64,000 nt of DNA from Streptomyces sp. NRRL F-6676. GTDB lineage: Bacteria; Actinomycetota; Actinomycetes; Streptomycetales; Streptomycetaceae. Where the stretch lies: contig NZ_JOHS01000010.1 of the NCBI RefSeq assembly GCF_000725625.1, positions 248,001 to 312,000 of the forward strand, written 5' to 3'. Within the stretch, counting starts at the first letter, position 1; each line of letters opens with the position of its first letter. Made by a program: the position numbers and the translations under genes. This document shows, piece by piece, positions 7,744-19,594 of the stretch. The notes below the pieces were generated by a model. That model ran no database searches, had not been told where the DNA came from, and saw nothing but the letters and a program-made list of their open reading frames with translations.

Positions 7744-10323
7744 CTACCGCCCGGCCGCGTCCACCTCCTGCGCCCGCAACGCCCGCTCGACCCCCGCCCG
7801 CGCCTCGGAGATCAACCTCCGCAACGCCGCGTTCGGCTCCGCCGACGACAGCCACTCGTCCGTCTTCGACAACGTAGCGGCGGCCACCTGCACGGACGGG
7901 TACAACCCGACCACCACCTGCTGCGCCATCTCGTACGACCGCGACTCCCACACACCCTTGACCGCGTCGAAGTACCGGTCCACGTACGGCGCCAGCAACT
8001 CCCGCTGATCCGTCTGCACGAACCCCGCGATCACCGCCTCCTGCACCGCGTTCGGCAACGAGTCGGACTCCACGACCGAGGCCCACGCCTCCGCCTTGGC
8101 CTCCTGGGTCGGCCGCGCCGCTCGCGCACTCGCCGCGTGCCGCTCGCCCGCCGCCGTCCGGTCGCGCTCGTACTCCCCGGCGATCTCGTTCTCGTCGAAC
8201 CGCCCGACCGCCGCCAGCCGCTGCACGAACGCCCAGCGCAGCTCGGTGTCGACGACCAGCCCCTCCACGGTGTGCGAACCGTCGAGCAGCGACTCCAGCA
8301 GGTCCAGCTGCTCCGGCGTACGGGCGGTCGCGGCGAACGCGCGCGCCCAGGCCAGCTGGTGGTCGCTGCCCGCCTCGGCCGACCGCAGATGGGCCAGCGT
8401 GGCGTCGGTCCACCGGGTGAGCAGCGCCTCCCGGGCGCCCGGGTCGGCATACAGGTCGACGGCGAGCTTGACCTGGCGGTGCAGCGACTGCATCACACCG
8501 ATGTCGGACTCCTTGCCGATGCCGGACAGCACCAGGGACAGGTAGTCGCGCGCGGGGAGCTCGCCGTCGCGGGTCATGTCCCACGCCGAGGCCCAGCACA
8601 GGGCCCGCGGCAGCGACCACTCGAAGTCGCCCAGATGCTCGGTGACGAACGCCAGCGACTGCTCGTCGAGGCGGACCTTGGCGTACGACAGGTCGTCGTC
8701 GTTGAGCAGGACGACCGCCGGACGGCGCCGCCCGGCCAGCTGCGGCACGGCGGTCAGCTCGCCGTCGACGTCCAGCTCGATCCGGCCGTCCTCGGCGCGC
8801 ACCAGCTTGCCGCTCGCCTCGTCGAGGTCGTACAGGCCGATCGCGATCCGGTGCGGCCGCAGCACCGCCTCGCCCTTGGCACCGGCGGGCAGCGCCGGGG
8901 CCTCCTGACGGACGCCGAAGGAGGTGATGACCCCCTCGGCGTCCGTCTCGATCTCCGGGCGCAGGATGTTGATGCCGGCCGTCTCCAGCCACTTGTTCGA
9001 CCAGGTCTTCAGATCGCGCCCGGAGGTCTCCTCCAGCGCGCCCAGCAGGTCGGACAGGCGCGTGTTGCCGTACGCGTGGCGCTTGAAGTACGCCTGCACG
9101 CCCTGGAAGAACTCGTCCATGCCCACGTACGCCACGAGCTGCTTGAGCACGCTGGCGCCCTTGGCGTAGGTGATGCCGTCGAAGTTGACGAGCACGTCCT
9201 CGAGATCGTTGATCTCGGCCATGATCGGGTGCGTGGAGGGCAGCTGGTCCTGCCGGTAGGCCCAGGTCTTCATCTGGTTGGCGAAGGTGGTCCAGGACTG
9301 CGGCCACCTCGTGCCCGGCGCGTGCGCGAGGCAGGCGGCCTCGGCGTAGGTGGCGAACGACTCGTTCAGCCACAGGTCGTTCCACCACTCCATGGTGACC
9401 AGGTCGCCGAACCACATGTGGGCCAGCTCGTGCAGGATCGTCGCGGCCCGGCCCTCGTACGCCGCGTCCGTCACCTTGGACCGGAAGACGTACTGGTCGC
9501 GGAAGGTGACCGCGCCCGCGTTCTCCATCGCGCCCGCGTTGAACTCCGGCACGAACAGCTGGTCGTACTTCTTGAACGGGTAGGCGTAGTCGAACTTCTC
9601 CTGGAACCAGTCGAAGCCCTGCCGGGTGACGTCGAAGATCGCGTCCGCGTCGAGGAACTCGGCGAGCGAGGGCCGGCAGTAGATGCCGAGCGGGACGGAC
9701 TGCCCGTCCTTCTCGTAGACGCTGTGCACGCTGTGGTACGGGCCGACGATCAGCGCGGTGATGTACGTCGAGATCCGCGGCGTCGGCTCGAACACCCATA
9801 CGTTCTCGGCGGGCTCGGGCGTCGGCGAGTTGGAGATGACCGTCCAGCCCTCCGGCGCCTTCACGGTGAACTGGAAGGTCGCCTTCAGGTCCGGCTGCTC
9901 GAAGCTCGCGAACACCCGGCGGGCGTCGGGGACCTCGAACTGGGTGTAGAGGTAGGCCTGGTCGTCGACCGGGTCGACGAAGCGGTGCAGGCCCTCGCCC
10001 GTGTTGGTGTACGCGCAGTCGGCGACGACCCGCAGGATGTTGCGGCCCTCCAGGAGCCCGCGCAGCGCGATCCGGGAGTCCGCGAAGACCTCGGCGGCGT
10101 CCAGCGTGTCACCGTTGAGGGTCACCTCGTGCACGGCCGGGGCGATCAGATCGATGAACGAGTCCGCGCCGGACTCGGCCACGTCGAAGCGCACCGTGGT
10201 CACGGACCGGTAGGTGCCTCCGTCTTGAGCGCCCGAGAGATCGAGGTCGATCTCGTACGAGTCGACGGTGAGCAGCTTCGCCCGCGTCCGTGCCTCTTCG
10301 CGGGTCAGATTTGTGCCAGGCAC
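7744..10323 (-). CDS. pepN: Aminopeptidase N (M1 family)
   Basis: An 859-residue zinc aminopeptidase removing N-terminal residues from peptides in the cytoplasm. The M1 signature is intact: GAMEN at 264-268, HELAH at 298-302, and the third zinc ligand E321 in NESFATY. The C-terminal half is the helical ERAP1-like domain. GTG at 10323 is supported by GGAGGAG about 8 nt upstream. It is closely related to a second copy at 25213-27789 (858 aa), sharing the N-terminal wording, so the window holds a paralogous pair. No signal peptide is present. Confidence 0.95.
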   Translation of the reverse strand: MPGTNLTREEARTRAKLLTVDSYEIDLDLSGAQDGGTYRSVTTVRFDVAESGADSFIDLIAPAVHEVTLNGDTLDAAEVFADSRIALRGLLEGRNILRVVADCAYTNTGEGLHRFVDPVDDQAYLYTQFEVPDARRVFASFEQPDLKATFQFTVKAPEGWTVISNSPTPEPAENVWVFEPTPRISTYITALIVGPYHSVHSVYEKDGQSVPLGIYCRPSLAEFLDADAIFDVTRQGFDWFQEKFDYAYPFKKYDQLFVPEFNAGAMENAGAVTFRDQYVFRSKVTDAAYEGRAATILHELAHMWFGDLVTMEWWNDLWLNESFATYAEAACLAHAPGTRWPQSWTTFANQMKTWAYRQDQLPSTHPIMAEINDLEDVLVNFDGITYAKGASVLKQLVAYVGMDEFFQGVQAYFKRHAYGNTRLSDLLGALEETSGRDLKTWSNKWLETAGINILRPEIETDAEGVITSFGVRQEAPALPAGAKGEAVLRPHRIAIGLYDLDEASGKLVRAEDGRIELDVDGELTAVPQLAGRRRPAVVLLNDDDLSYAKVRLDEQSLAFVTEHLGDFEWSLPRALCWASAWDMTRDGELPARDYLSLVLSGIGKESDIGVMQSLHRQVKLAVDLYADPGAREALLTRWTDATLAHLRSAEAGSDHQLAWARAFAATARTPEQLDLLESLLDGSHTVEGLVVDTELRWAFVQRLAAVGRFDENEIAGEYERDRTAAGERHAASARAARPTQEAKAEAWASVVESDSLPNAVQEAVIAGFVQTDQRELLAPYVDRYFDAVKGVWESRSYEMAQQVVVGLYPSVQVAAATLSKTDEWLSSAEPNAALRRLISEARAGVERALRAQEVDAAGR

Positions 10324-10511
10324 GCGGTCATCTCCTCCATATGTGTCGGTTCGGTCATCCTTCCACGACCGGCACGGCGAAGGCTGCCGAGATTTCGTGG
10401 AACGACCGACGGACCGGACACGTCGAGGGAAAGCCCTGCCCCGGGGGCGGACCGGCGTGGGGAAACCCCTGCTGGTGCGGCGGCGGGCCGGGGCCCGTCA
10501 GCCGCACCGGC

Positions 10512-10584
10512 GGAGCGTGCGGACGGGCCGGGTTCCCGTCCGCCGCACCCGTGGAGCGTGCGGCGGGCCGGGTTCCCGTCCGCC
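10512..10584. repeat. Direct repeat with hairpins between pepN and asd
   Basis: Two near-identical copies (10512-10544 and 10553-10584), both starting GGAGCGTGCGG. The first contains GGACGGG-N7-CCCGTCC (10521-10541), a 7-bp stem. It lies just past the asd stop on the minus strand, so it may act as a double terminator for asd. Confidence 0.5.
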
Positions 10585-10598
10585 CACCCGCGAACCGG

Positions 10599-12832
<2,234 letters not shown>

Positions 12833-12840
<8 letters not shown>

Positions 12841-13396
12841 GGCGGGTCTCGATCGGGCGGCCGTCGTCGCGGCCGGCGCCGCGCTCGCCGACGAGGTCGG
12901 CGCGGGCCGCCTCACGATGGGGCTGCTGGCCGAACGGCTGGGGGTGCGCACACCCTCCCTGTACAAGCACGTGGCCGGGCAGGAGGACCTCAACCGGCGC
13001 ATCGCCGGCCTGGCGCTGAGCGAGGCCGCGGACGCGGTCGGCGGCGCCGTCCAGGGGCACGCCGGGCGCGACGCCCTGGCCGCCGCCGCCCGCGCCTTCC
13101 GCCTCTTCGTGCTCCAGCACCCGGGCCGTTACGCCGCGACGATCGGCATGGAACCCACCGGACCGGACGACCCGCTGGCCACCGGCGGCCGACGGCTGCT
13201 GGACGCGTTCCTCGCGGTGCTGCGCGGCTACGACCTCCCGGAGCGGGACGTGGACCACGCGCTGCGGATGCTGCGCAGTCTCTTCCACGGCTTCGCCACC
13301 CTCCAGTCCGCGGGCGGCTTCCAGTGGAGCGCCGACGTGGACGAGAGCTTCGAGTGGCTCGTCGCCTTCGCCGACCGGGGCCTGCGCGCCCCGTGA
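12833..13396 (+). CDS. TetR-family transcriptional regulator
   Basis: A 187-residue repressor. The N-terminal HTH includes LTMGLLAERLGVRTPSLYKHV, the standard TetR recognition helix. The C-terminal ligand domain resembles the WHG subgroup (LRMLRSLFHGFATLQSAGGF). It overlaps the upstream hydrolase gene by 8 bp, so it is co-expressed. It probably binds the GCTAA/TTAGC array at 11950-11986 and is released by a substrate of the hydrolase. The GTG at 12833 gives an ordinary N-terminus. A strong GC hairpin follows the stop. Confidence 0.92.
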
Positions 13397-13435
13397 GCGG
13401 CGGGGGAGGAGGAACGCGCCCCCCGCCCCCGCCGC
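13397..13435. terminator. Bidirectional terminator
   Basis: GCGGCGGGGG (13397-13406) pairs with CCCCCGCCGC (13426-13435). It lies between the convergent tetR and subtilase genes. Confidence 0.6.
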
Positions 13436-13439
13436 GCGG

Positions 13440-16400
13440 TTACGGCACCACCTTCCCGATGCTCACACTGCCCGTGCCCGCGACCGTGCCCCGGGCGTCG
13501 ACCAGCTGCACCCGGCCGAAGAACTCCCGGCCCTCGGGTGCCGCGGCAGCCGCCGTGACCTGCGCGTCCACCGTCGCCGACGCGCCCGTGCCGAGCTTCA
13601 CCGGCGCCGAGGAGTCCACCGTCACCGTGCCGAGCGAGGACGAGAAGAACACGTCCCGGTAGTCGTACTCGGTGGTCCCGGCGGGCACCGAGTAGCCGAC
13701 GACCTCGACCGTGTACGTTCCGGCGGCCGGCTTCGCCACCGACACCGACTCCTCCGAGTCGCCGTCCGCCGACTGCGCGACCTGCGCGCCCGACGCGTCG
13801 TACACCGTCAGGTCCAGGTCGGCCCCGGTGTCCGAGGTCCCGCCGATCGCCACGTCGAGGGAGGCGGCACCCTCGGGCACGACCACGGTGGTGGTCCGGG
13901 TCTCGCCCTGCGCGAGCGAGGGCCGGTCCGTCTTCGACGAGCCGAGCGGGCCGCCCTTCAGGGTGCCCTCCAGCGCCGCGAACCTGTTCGTGACCTTCCA
14001 GGAGGCGGTGGCCGGGGTGCCGACCTTCGCCTCGGGCACGCTCACGGTCGCCGGGTCGAACTCCGCGCCGAGCACGGTGACGTCCAGCTTGTAGGGGTTG
14101 TCCAGGAGCGGCGAGGTACGCCGTGCCTCGACCTCGATCTCCCACACCCCGGCCTGCGGCTCGGCGTACGAACGCGCGTCCGGGCGGCAGCCGTTGCCGT
14201 CGAGGTAGTTGTTGTAGCAGTACGGCGTGGACGTCTCGTCCACCGGGACGCCGTACGGGTGGATGCCGATGAACCGGGTCTGGCTCTTGTCCCGCAGCCC
14301 GCCGATGGCGACCTCCAGCGAGGTGGCGCCCTCGGGGACGGTCACGAAGTACGAGCGGGTGCTGTTGCGCTGCACCGAACCCGACGCCGTGTAGGTGTAC
14401 TTCGCCGGCGTGGAGACCACGACCGTGGTGAGGATCTGCTGGTCGGTGCCAACCGTGCGCGGGTCGTCGACCTCGAGGATCGCGCTCTTGAGCCCCGCCG
14501 ACCGCGGCGTCGCCCGCACCTTGACGGTCACCGGCTCGTTCAGCGGCAGCCGCACCAGCGGGGAGCCGACGATCTCGAACGTGTGCGTGGCGTCGTTGGC
14601 GAGCCGCAGCCGGTGCCACACCCCGCCCGAGGGGCCGGAGGTGCGGGTCACAGTGACGTCGTACGTCCTGTGCTGCCCGGCCTTGAGGCCGCCCTCGCGG
14701 TCGTACAGGCCGGTGCCGAAGCCGGGGGTCGTGAGCGCGTAGTCGATCGCGGTGTCGACCGGCGCCTTCACCGTGTACGTGTGGGCGCTCGCGCCGTGCC
14801 GGATGGACCGCCAGGCGGCGACGATGTCGATGAGACCCGCGCCCTCCTCGTACGCCTGCACACCGTGGATGTGGTCGGCGGTCGAGGTCAGGGCCGTGCG
14901 CAGCTTCGCGGGCGTCAGGTCGACGCCCTTCTGCTTCGCGGCGCTCAGCAGCAGCGCGGAGGCGCCGGCGGCCTGCGGGGAGGCCATCGAGGTGCCCTGG
15001 AGCATCGAGTAGCCGGCCGGGAGCGAGTAGCCCGCCTCGGGGACCGGGGCGCCCGGCAGCCAGGTCTGGGTGGTGTTGATCGCGGCGCCCGGCGCGGTCA
15101 GCGTCGGCGTGAAGCCGCCGTCCTCACGCGGGCCGCGCGAGGAGAACGGCATCATCGCGTACTTGGTGCGCACCGCGGAGCCGTAGTCGGCCGCCCAGGT
15201 CTCGCGCGAGATGGACGCGCCGACGGAGATCACCTTGTCGGCCAGGCCCGGGTCGCCGATCGTGTTGGCGCCGGGGCCCGAGTTGCCCGCGGAGATCACC
15301 AGCTGGACGCCGTAGGTGTCGATGAGCCGCGTGTACATCGTGGCGCGCGCGTTGGCGCCGTCGTTGAGCGCGGGCAGCCCGCCGATGGACATGTTGACGA
15401 TGTCGACGCCCCGGTTGGCGACGAGGTCGATCATGCCCTCGGTGAGCGCCACGTTGGTGCAGCCGCCGCTCCAGGTGCAGGCGCGCGAGGAGACGATCTG
15501 CGCGCCGGGGGCGGCGCCGTCCATCCGCCCGCCGAACAGCCCGTTGGCGGCGGTGATGCCGGCGACGTGCGTGCCGTGCTCGGACTCGATGAGGCCGATG
15601 TTGACGAAGTCGGCCTTCTTGCCGACCCAGGACCCGCCGTAGGGGTCCATCGGCACGTCCTTGCGGATCTGCACGACGAACGGCTGCCGCTCGGCCACGT
15701 CCGTCTTCGGGTCGTCGGTGCCGAAGTACCCGATCTGGTAGCCGTCCTTGTACGGCTTCATCGGGGTGTCGTCGGAGAAGTCCCCGTTGTCGTTCAGGTC
15801 GACGCGGACCGTGCCGGCCGCCGCGTCGTACAGCACGCCCCAGGAGTCGGTGGTGTCGCCGTCGCGGTTCGCGTCGCCCGCGGCGTCGCCGCCCGTGGTG
15901 TACGACTCCTTGAAGGTGCTCACCTGGTACGAGCCCGCCGGCGCGGTGTACGTGCGCCCGCCGTAGGTGAAGGTGGGCCCGGAGACGGAGCTGACCATGG
16001 GGCGCCAGGTCTGGTCGTCGTCCACGATCGGGTCGGTCGCGGTCACCCAGTCGACGATCTTCCGCTGACCGGTGCTCGTCCTCTGGAGCGCCGGGTGGCC
16101 GAGGTCCACGCCGGAGTCGAGGATGCCGATGGTGACGCCGCGCCCGTCGGCCTTCGGGTTCTGCCGGACGAAGTCGACGGCGCCGGTCTCGAAGGAGGGG
16201 TTGTACGGGTTGACGGCGGGGGTGTTCTTGTCGGGCGCGGAGTAACCGCGGCCGGCACTCCCGTTGCCGGCCCCCTTCGCGTCCTTCGCCGTGTCGGCGC
16301 TCGGCGTCGGGTCGTCGAGGGCGATCTCCTGGCGGAGGTCGATCGCGTGCACGGAGGACAGCCTGGTGGCGGCGGCGATGGCCGCGTCCGCCTTCGCGGT

Positions 16401-16781
16401 GGGGACGGTGGCGCGGACGTAACCGAGCGTGTCGTAGGTCCGGCCGACGGAGCCGCCCTTGACGGCGTCCAGTTCCCCGGCGACCTGCTCGGTCTTCCCG
16501 GGGGCGGTGGCGACCATCATGGTGACGGTCTTGTCGCCGTCCGCCTTGGCCTGCGCCAGCAGGTCGGCGTCGTCCGAACCGAGCTTGGCGGGGCCGGACT
16601 TGACGGGGGCGGCGGCCGGGTCGGCCGGGTCGGAGGCGGCCGTGCTGGTGTGGCCCGCCGCGACGGCCAGGGGTATCGGCCCGGCCGCGGAGAGCGCGGC
16701 CACCAGGCCGGCGGCCACGGCGACGCGGGCCACGCGTCTTCTCGCGCCCGATATGGGGGCGCGCTGAGGGTCGGAGGTCAT
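13440..16781 (-). CDS. Secreted S8 subtilisin-like serine protease, large form
   Basis: A 1113-residue secreted protease. The signal peptide has a basic start ([14 protein letters not shown]) and hydrophobic core ending near AVAAG. A propeptide follows (about 60-160). The S8 triad is D222 (GILDSGVD), H402 (SEHGTHVAG) and S598 (GTSMASP), with oxyanion Asn in ISAGNSG. D and H are about 180 residues apart instead of about 30, so a large domain is inserted there; it contains Asp-rich calcium-like loops such as DANRDGDT. Beta-rich repeats and P/PPC-like domains make up the last 450 residues. ATG 16781 has AAGGAG 7 nt upstream; a TTG three bases earlier is less well spaced. A TnpB element begins about 20 bp upstream. 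Confidence 0.93.
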   Translation of the reverse strand: MTSDPQRAPISGARRRVARVAVAAGLVAALSAAGPIPLAVAAGHTSTAASDPADPAAAPVKSGPAKLGSDDADLLAQAKADGDKTVTMMVATAPGKTEQVAGELDAVKGGSVGRTYDTLGYVRATVPTAKADAAIAAATRLSSVHAIDLRQEIALDDPTPSADTAKDAKGAGNGSAGRGYSAPDKNTPAVNPYNPSFETGAVDFVRQNPKADGRGVTIGILDSGVDLGHPALQRTSTGQRKIVDWVTATDPIVDDDQTWRPMVSSVSGPTFTYGGRTYTAPAGSYQVSTFKESYTTGGDAAGDANRDGDTTDSWGVLYDAAAGTVRVDLNDNGDFSDDTPMKPYKDGYQIGYFGTDDPKTDVAERQPFVVQIRKDVPMDPYGGSWVGKKADFVNIGLIESEHGTHVAGITAANGLFGGRMDGAAPGAQIVSSRACTWSGGCTNVALTEGMIDLVANRGVDIVNMSIGGLPALNDGANARATMYTRLIDTYGVQLVISAGNSGPGANTIGDPGLADKVISVGASISRETWAADYGSAVRTKYAMMPFSSRGPREDGGFTPTLTAPGAAINTTQTWLPGAPVPEAGYSLPAGYSMLQGTSMASPQAAGASALLLSAAKQKGVDLTPAKLRTALTSTADHIHGVQAYEEGAGLIDIVAAWRSIRHGASAHTYTVKAPVDTAIDYALTTPGFGTGLYDREGGLKAGQHRTYDVTVTRTSGPSGGVWHRLRLANDATHTFEIVGSPLVRLPLNEPVTVKVRATPRSAGLKSAILEVDDPRTVGTDQQILTTVVVSTPAKYTYTASGSVQRNSTRSYFVTVPEGATSLEVAIGGLRDKSQTRFIGIHPYGVPVDETSTPYCYNNYLDGNGCRPDARSYAEPQAGVWEIEVEARRTSPLLDNPYKLDVTVLGAEFDPATVSVPEAKVGTPATASWKVTNRFAALEGTLKGGPLGSSKTDRPSLAQGETRTTTVVVPEGAASLDVAIGGTSDTGADLDLTVYDASGAQVAQSADGDSEESVSVAKPAAGTYTVEVVGYSVPAGTTEYDYRDVFFSSSLGTVTVDSSAPVKLGTGASATVDAQVTAAAAAPEGREFFGRVQLVDARGTVAGTGSVSIGKVVP

Positions 16782-16930
16782 CAAGCCTCTCCTTCGTGGA
16801 TACGCCCGGTTTCAGCCGGGGGTGGAAACGAAGCCTCTGCGGAGCGGGGCAGGGAAAGCCGGTTTGCCGCCAGGGCGGACCGGCGACTGCCACCCACTAC
16901 GTGTACTTCGTCGCAAATTGGTGGAATACC

Positions 16931-18136
16931 ATGCGAGCCGTGAAGACCCTCCATGTGAAGCGGGCGTTCAGGTACCGCTTCTGTCCGACCGATGCGCAGG
17001 CGGCGGAGCTGTCGCGCACGTTCGGCTGTGTGCGGAAGGTCTACAACCTGGCCCTGGCGGCGCGCACGGAAGCCTGGACGCGGCAGGAGCGGGTGAACTA
17101 CAACCAGACGTCGGCGATGCTGACGGCCTGGAAGAAGACCGAGGAACTGGCCTACCTCAACGAGGTCTCCTCCGTCCCGCTCCAGCAGGCGCTCCGCCAC
17201 CTCCAGACGGCGTTCACCCACTTCTTCGGCAAACGCGCGAAGTACCCGCGTTTCAAGTCGCGGAAGAGGTCGCGGAAGTCCGCGGAGTACACCACCAGCG
17301 CCTTCCGCTTCCAGGACGGCAGGCTGACGCTGGCGAAGATGAGCGAACCGCTCGACATCGTGTGGTCCCGTCCGCTTCCGGAGGGTGCCTCGCCGTCCAC
17401 GGTGACCGTGTCGCAGGACGCGGCCGGGCGCTGGCACGTGTCCCTGCTGTGCGAAGACCCCTCCGTCCAGCCACTGCCCGCCACCGGTGCGGCCGTCGGG
17501 ATCGATGTCGGGCTCGTTCACCTGCTGACCCTCTCCACCGGGGAGAAGGTCTCCAACCCCCGGCACGAACGGCGCGACCGCGCCCATCTCGCCAGGGCCC
17601 AGCGGCAGCTCGCCCGCAAGGCCAAGGGGGACGGAGCCAACCGGGCCAAGGCGCGCCGGAAGGTCGCCGGGATCTGTGCCCGTATCGCCGACCGCAGGCG
17701 TGACCATCTGCACAAGCTCACCACTCGGCTCGTTCGTGAGAACCAAACGATCGTGATCGAGGACCTCACCGTTCGCAACATGCTGAAGAACGGCCGGCTG
17801 GCCCGCGCCATCAGCGACGCGGCCTGGTCGGAGTTCCGGAGCATGCTGGAGTACAAGGCGCAGTGGTACGGCCGCGAAGTAGTCGCGGTCGACCGCTGGT
17901 TCCCCTCCTCCAAACTGTGCTCCGTTTGCGGCACCTTGCGGGACAAGCTGCCGCTGAACGTCCGCGAGTGGACGTGCGTCTGCGGGACGACCCATGACCG
18001 GGACGTGAACGCGGCGAAGAACATCCTGGCCGTCGGGCTGACGGCGTCTGTCTGTGGAGCTGGTGTAAGACCTCAACGGAGTACTCCGGGCGGGCAGTCG
18101 GCGATGAAGCAGAAACCCCCACGGCGCGAGCCGTAG
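16931..18136 (+). CDS. tnpB: TnpB, RNA-guided nuclease of an IS200/IS605 element
   Basis: A 401-residue TnpB, the compact ancestor of Cas12. The N-terminal helical domain begins [20 protein letters not shown]. The RuvC nuclease residues are all present: D192 (GIDVGL), E277 (IEDLTV) and D358 ([10 protein letters not shown]). The zinc finger is CSVC followed by CVCG. It is therefore probably active rather than a nuclease-dead derivative. The ATG at 16931 starts a normal N-terminus; no strong ribosome binding site is seen. No TnpA transposase is adjacent, so mobility would need one in trans. Its guide RNA should be read from the right end. Confidence 0.93.
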   Translation: MRAVKTLHVKRAFRYRFCPTDAQAAELSRTFGCVRKVYNLALAARTEAWTRQERVNYNQTSAMLTAWKKTEELAYLNEVSSVPLQQALRHLQTAFTHFFGKRAKYPRFKSRKRSRKSAEYTTSAFRFQDGRLTLAKMSEPLDIVWSRPLPEGASPSTVTVSQDAAGRWHVSLLCEDPSVQPLPATGAAVGIDVGLVHLLTLSTGEKVSNPRHERRDRAHLARAQRQLARKAKGDGANRAKARRKVAGICARIADRRRDHLHKLTTRLVRENQTIVIEDLTVRNMLKNGRLARAISDAAWSEFRSMLEYKAQWYGREVVAVDRWFPSSKLCSVCGTLRDKLPLNVREWTCVCGTTHDRDVNAAKNILAVGLTASVCGAGVRPQRSTPGGQSAMKQKPPRREP

Positions 18137-18169
18137 GACTCCCCCTCCTTCAGGGGGAAAGAAGTCAAC
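18000..18169 (+). ncRNA. Candidate omega-RNA at the TnpB right end
   Basis: In this family the guide scaffold overlaps the tnpB 3' end and the right end, with the guide taken from flanking DNA. Here the scaffold would end at GAAGTCAAC (18161-18169) and the guide would start near 18170. The 5' boundary is a guess. The call rests on family knowledge plus the hairpin seen at 18141-18157. Confidence 0.35.
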
Positions 18170-18355
18170 GGCATCCCTTGTAGGTCGGATGAACCGAAGT
18201 GGGCCGCTCAGCTTTACCCGAGCGGGGGTTGTTTGGGGAGTGTTGACCGTCTGATGACGCGTGCATGGCGTACTTCCGCCATACGTCATCGGGGAGTTAG
18301 CGGGCAAAGCGGGCGGTTCCGTCCGGGTGACGCGGGGCTTCCGGCCGTGGCCCCG

Positions 18356-18361
18356 TACCGT
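18356..18361 (+). promoter_or_regulatory. Probable -10 element of the NUDIX gene
   Basis: TACCGT ends 6 nt before the ATG at 18368, consistent with a leaderless transcript. The 18 bp at 18331-18348 (cgcggggcttccggccgt) are identical to those upstream of the leaderless candidate at 7402. Confidence 0.4.
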
Positions 18362-18367
18362 CGCCGC

Positions 18368-18829
18368 ATGCGGCAGAACGTGAGGGTGGCGGCCTACGCC
18401 GTGTGCGTCCGGGACGGACGGATCCTGCTGGCGCGGTGGACCGGGGCGGGCGGGCCGCGGCGGTGGACGTTGCCGGGCGGGGGGATGGAACACGGGGAGG
18501 ATCCGTACGGGACGGTGGTGCGGGAGGTGGAGGAGGAGACGGGGTACCAAGTGGAGCCGGTGGCGCTGCTGGGGGTGGAGTCGGCACGGCGGGTGATCCC
18601 GCGCCGGGGCTGGCGGCGGGGTCCGGTCGACCACCAGGCGGTGCGGGTGATGTACGAGGTGCGGGTGGTGGGGGGTGAGCTGCGCTCGGAGATCGACGGC
18701 TCGACGGATCTGGCGGCGTGGCACGCGCTGTCGGAGGTGGGCGCGCTGGAGCGTGTCCCGTACGTGGACACGGCGCTACGCCTGTGGCACGACCGCCCCC
18801 CGACGGGCCGGGTGGCGGGTTCGCCGTAA
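18368..18829 (+). CDS. NUDIX hydrolase
   Basis: A 153-residue pyrophosphohydrolase of the MutT/NUDIX family. The NUDIX box GX5EX7REUXEEXGU is complete: G38, E44, R52-E53, E56-E57, G59. It should cleave a nucleoside diphosphate linked to some moiety with Mg2+; the substrate cannot be told. ATG 18368 lacks a Shine-Dalgarno sequence and has a -10-like TACCGT 6 nt upstream, suggesting leaderless translation. An upstream in-frame extension is possible but runs into AT-richer sequence next to the TnpB element. It is followed by a strong bidirectional hairpin. Confidence 0.9.
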   Translation: MRQNVRVAAYAVCVRDGRILLARWTGAGGPRRWTLPGGGMEHGEDPYGTVVREVEEETGYQVEPVALLGVESARRVIPRRGWRRGPVDHQAVRVMYEVRVVGGELRSEIDGSTDLAAWHALSEVGALERVPYVDTALRLWHDRPPTGRVAGSP

Positions 18830-18883
18830 GGCTTCCTCGCCCCCCGCCCTTGCCTGACTCAACCCCAACCAGGCAAAGCAATA

Positions 18884-18920
18884 CGCCCCAACTGCGCATT
18901 TCAATGGCACAGTTGGGGCG
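18884..18920. terminator. Bidirectional terminator hairpin
   Basis: CGCCCCAACTG (18884-18894) pairs perfectly with CAGTTGGGGCG (18910-18920): an 11-bp stem with a 15-nt loop. It lies after the NUDIX gene and beyond the 3' end of the minus-strand small-gene cluster. Confidence 0.7.
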
Positions 18921-19019
18921 GTGCTCCGTCCCGCGCAGGGGCGCCGGGAGAGGGAACGTACGTGTTGCTGCCCTCGCGCCTCGCAGCGCCCAGGAAGCGG
19001 CAGCCGTCCGGTTTGGTGC

Positions 19020-19220
19020 TCAGTTCGGCCGTCGGGTTGTGTTGCTGTACGGATGGCAGGAGCAGGTGCAGCGAGGCACGAGCACGATGCCGATGGCGCC
19101 CGGAAGCGGGACGTCGACCGTCCGTCGGCAGTCGCGGTGCAGGTCCGTGTATTCCGGACGCTGGGCGACCCCGCATTCCGCGGACATGGTCGACGTGTCA
19201 GCCACGTGGGAGCCGGTCAC
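19020..19220 (-). CDS. Small cysteine-containing hypothetical protein
   Basis: A 66-residue protein from GTG 19220, whose GTGA overlaps the stop of the preceding small gene (19217-19219). The sequence ends VLVPRCTCSCHPYSNTTRRPN and contains two further cysteines, a possible metal knuckle. No family recognised. The 4-bp overlap and shared strand argue that it is the last gene of a small operon divergent from an XRE regulator. Confidence 0.5.
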   Translation of the reverse strand: MTGSHVADTSTMSAECGVAQRPEYTDLHRDCRRTVDVPLPGAIGIVLVPRCTCSCHPYSNTTRRPN

Positions 19221-19423
19221 GGTTCCCCCCGACTGCGCCTGTTCACCTCGGTCAGCCTGGCGCGTAGCCGGACGATGTTGCCGACGCAGCGCAGGCAGGA
19301 ACAGGGCGGGAGTTTCGAGCTTGTCTCGATCACGGCCAGGGGCTTCACCGTGCGCTTCTCACGGACTTGGGTCCGCTCGCCCGTTTCGGGGTTGACCCGG
19401 TAGACGGCAATGGTCATGCCCAT
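19217..19423 (-). CDS. Small conserved-looking hypothetical protein of an XRE-linked cluster
   Basis: A 68-residue protein (MGMTIAVYRVNPETG start) with a PPCSCLRC cysteine cluster. The second ATG (19417) may be the real start. Similar short proteins, as I recall them, accompany XRE regulators in Streptomyces accessory regions, with no assigned function. It overlaps the next gene by 4 bp (GTGA) and starts 4 bp after the stop of the frame upstream, so the cluster behaves as one translation unit. Confidence 0.65.
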   Translation of the reverse strand: MGMTIAVYRVNPETGERTQVREKRTVKPLAVIETSSKLPPCSCLRCVGNIVRLRARLTEVNRRSRGEP

Positions 19424-19426
19424 CGG

Positions 19427-19594
19427 TCAGGCACCCCCGCCCGTGATCGTGGTCGTTTCGCTGTTCACGAGGCGGTACGCGCCCCACAACTCCCGGCCCG
19501 CTGCACAGCCGTCCGCAGCCCAGGGCACACTCCTGCATCCATCGCACTTCCGGGCATGCCCGATCCATGCGGCGTAGGGGCGTAGGTGAGGCGT
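19427..19594 (-). pseudogene. Start-less reading frame in frame with the upstream gene
   Basis: Directly after the TGA of the 115-residue gene (19595-19597) the same frame continues for 55 codons. It ends ELWGAYRLVNSETTTITGGGA, with CDGC and a further Cys, before a TGA at 19427. It looks like the small WIGH-x-KCDGC-type proteins of such clusters. It has no ATG/GTG/TTG near its head; the first codon after the stop is ACG. Options are decay by a small deletion, a non-standard start, or UGA read-through. The frame starting at GTG 19598 gives a less protein-like product. Confidence 0.4.

Larger units (their letters stand above)
16802..18169 (+). mobile_element. IS200/IS605-type element with tnpB only
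   Basis: An approximately 1.37-kb element without tnpA. The left end has the hairpin CCCGG-tttcag-CCGGG (about 16804-16820). The right end has CCCCCT-ccttc-AGGGGG (18141-18157) followed by AAAGAAGTCAAC, resembling IS605-type right ends. The boundaries are approximate because this family makes no target duplication. It is inserted next to the ribosome binding site of the subtilase gene, in the opposite direction, and so separates that gene from its original upstream DNA. Confidence 0.65.

Noticed and set aside
14259-16943. An 894-codon plus-strand frame opposite the subtilase
   Set aside because: Low-complexity product with no start signal; the minus strand has the full S8 catalytic triad.
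18901-19176. A 91-codon minus-strand frame overlapping the small-gene cluster
   Set aside because: It overlaps the coupled 66-residue gene in another frame and runs into the terminator hairpin.
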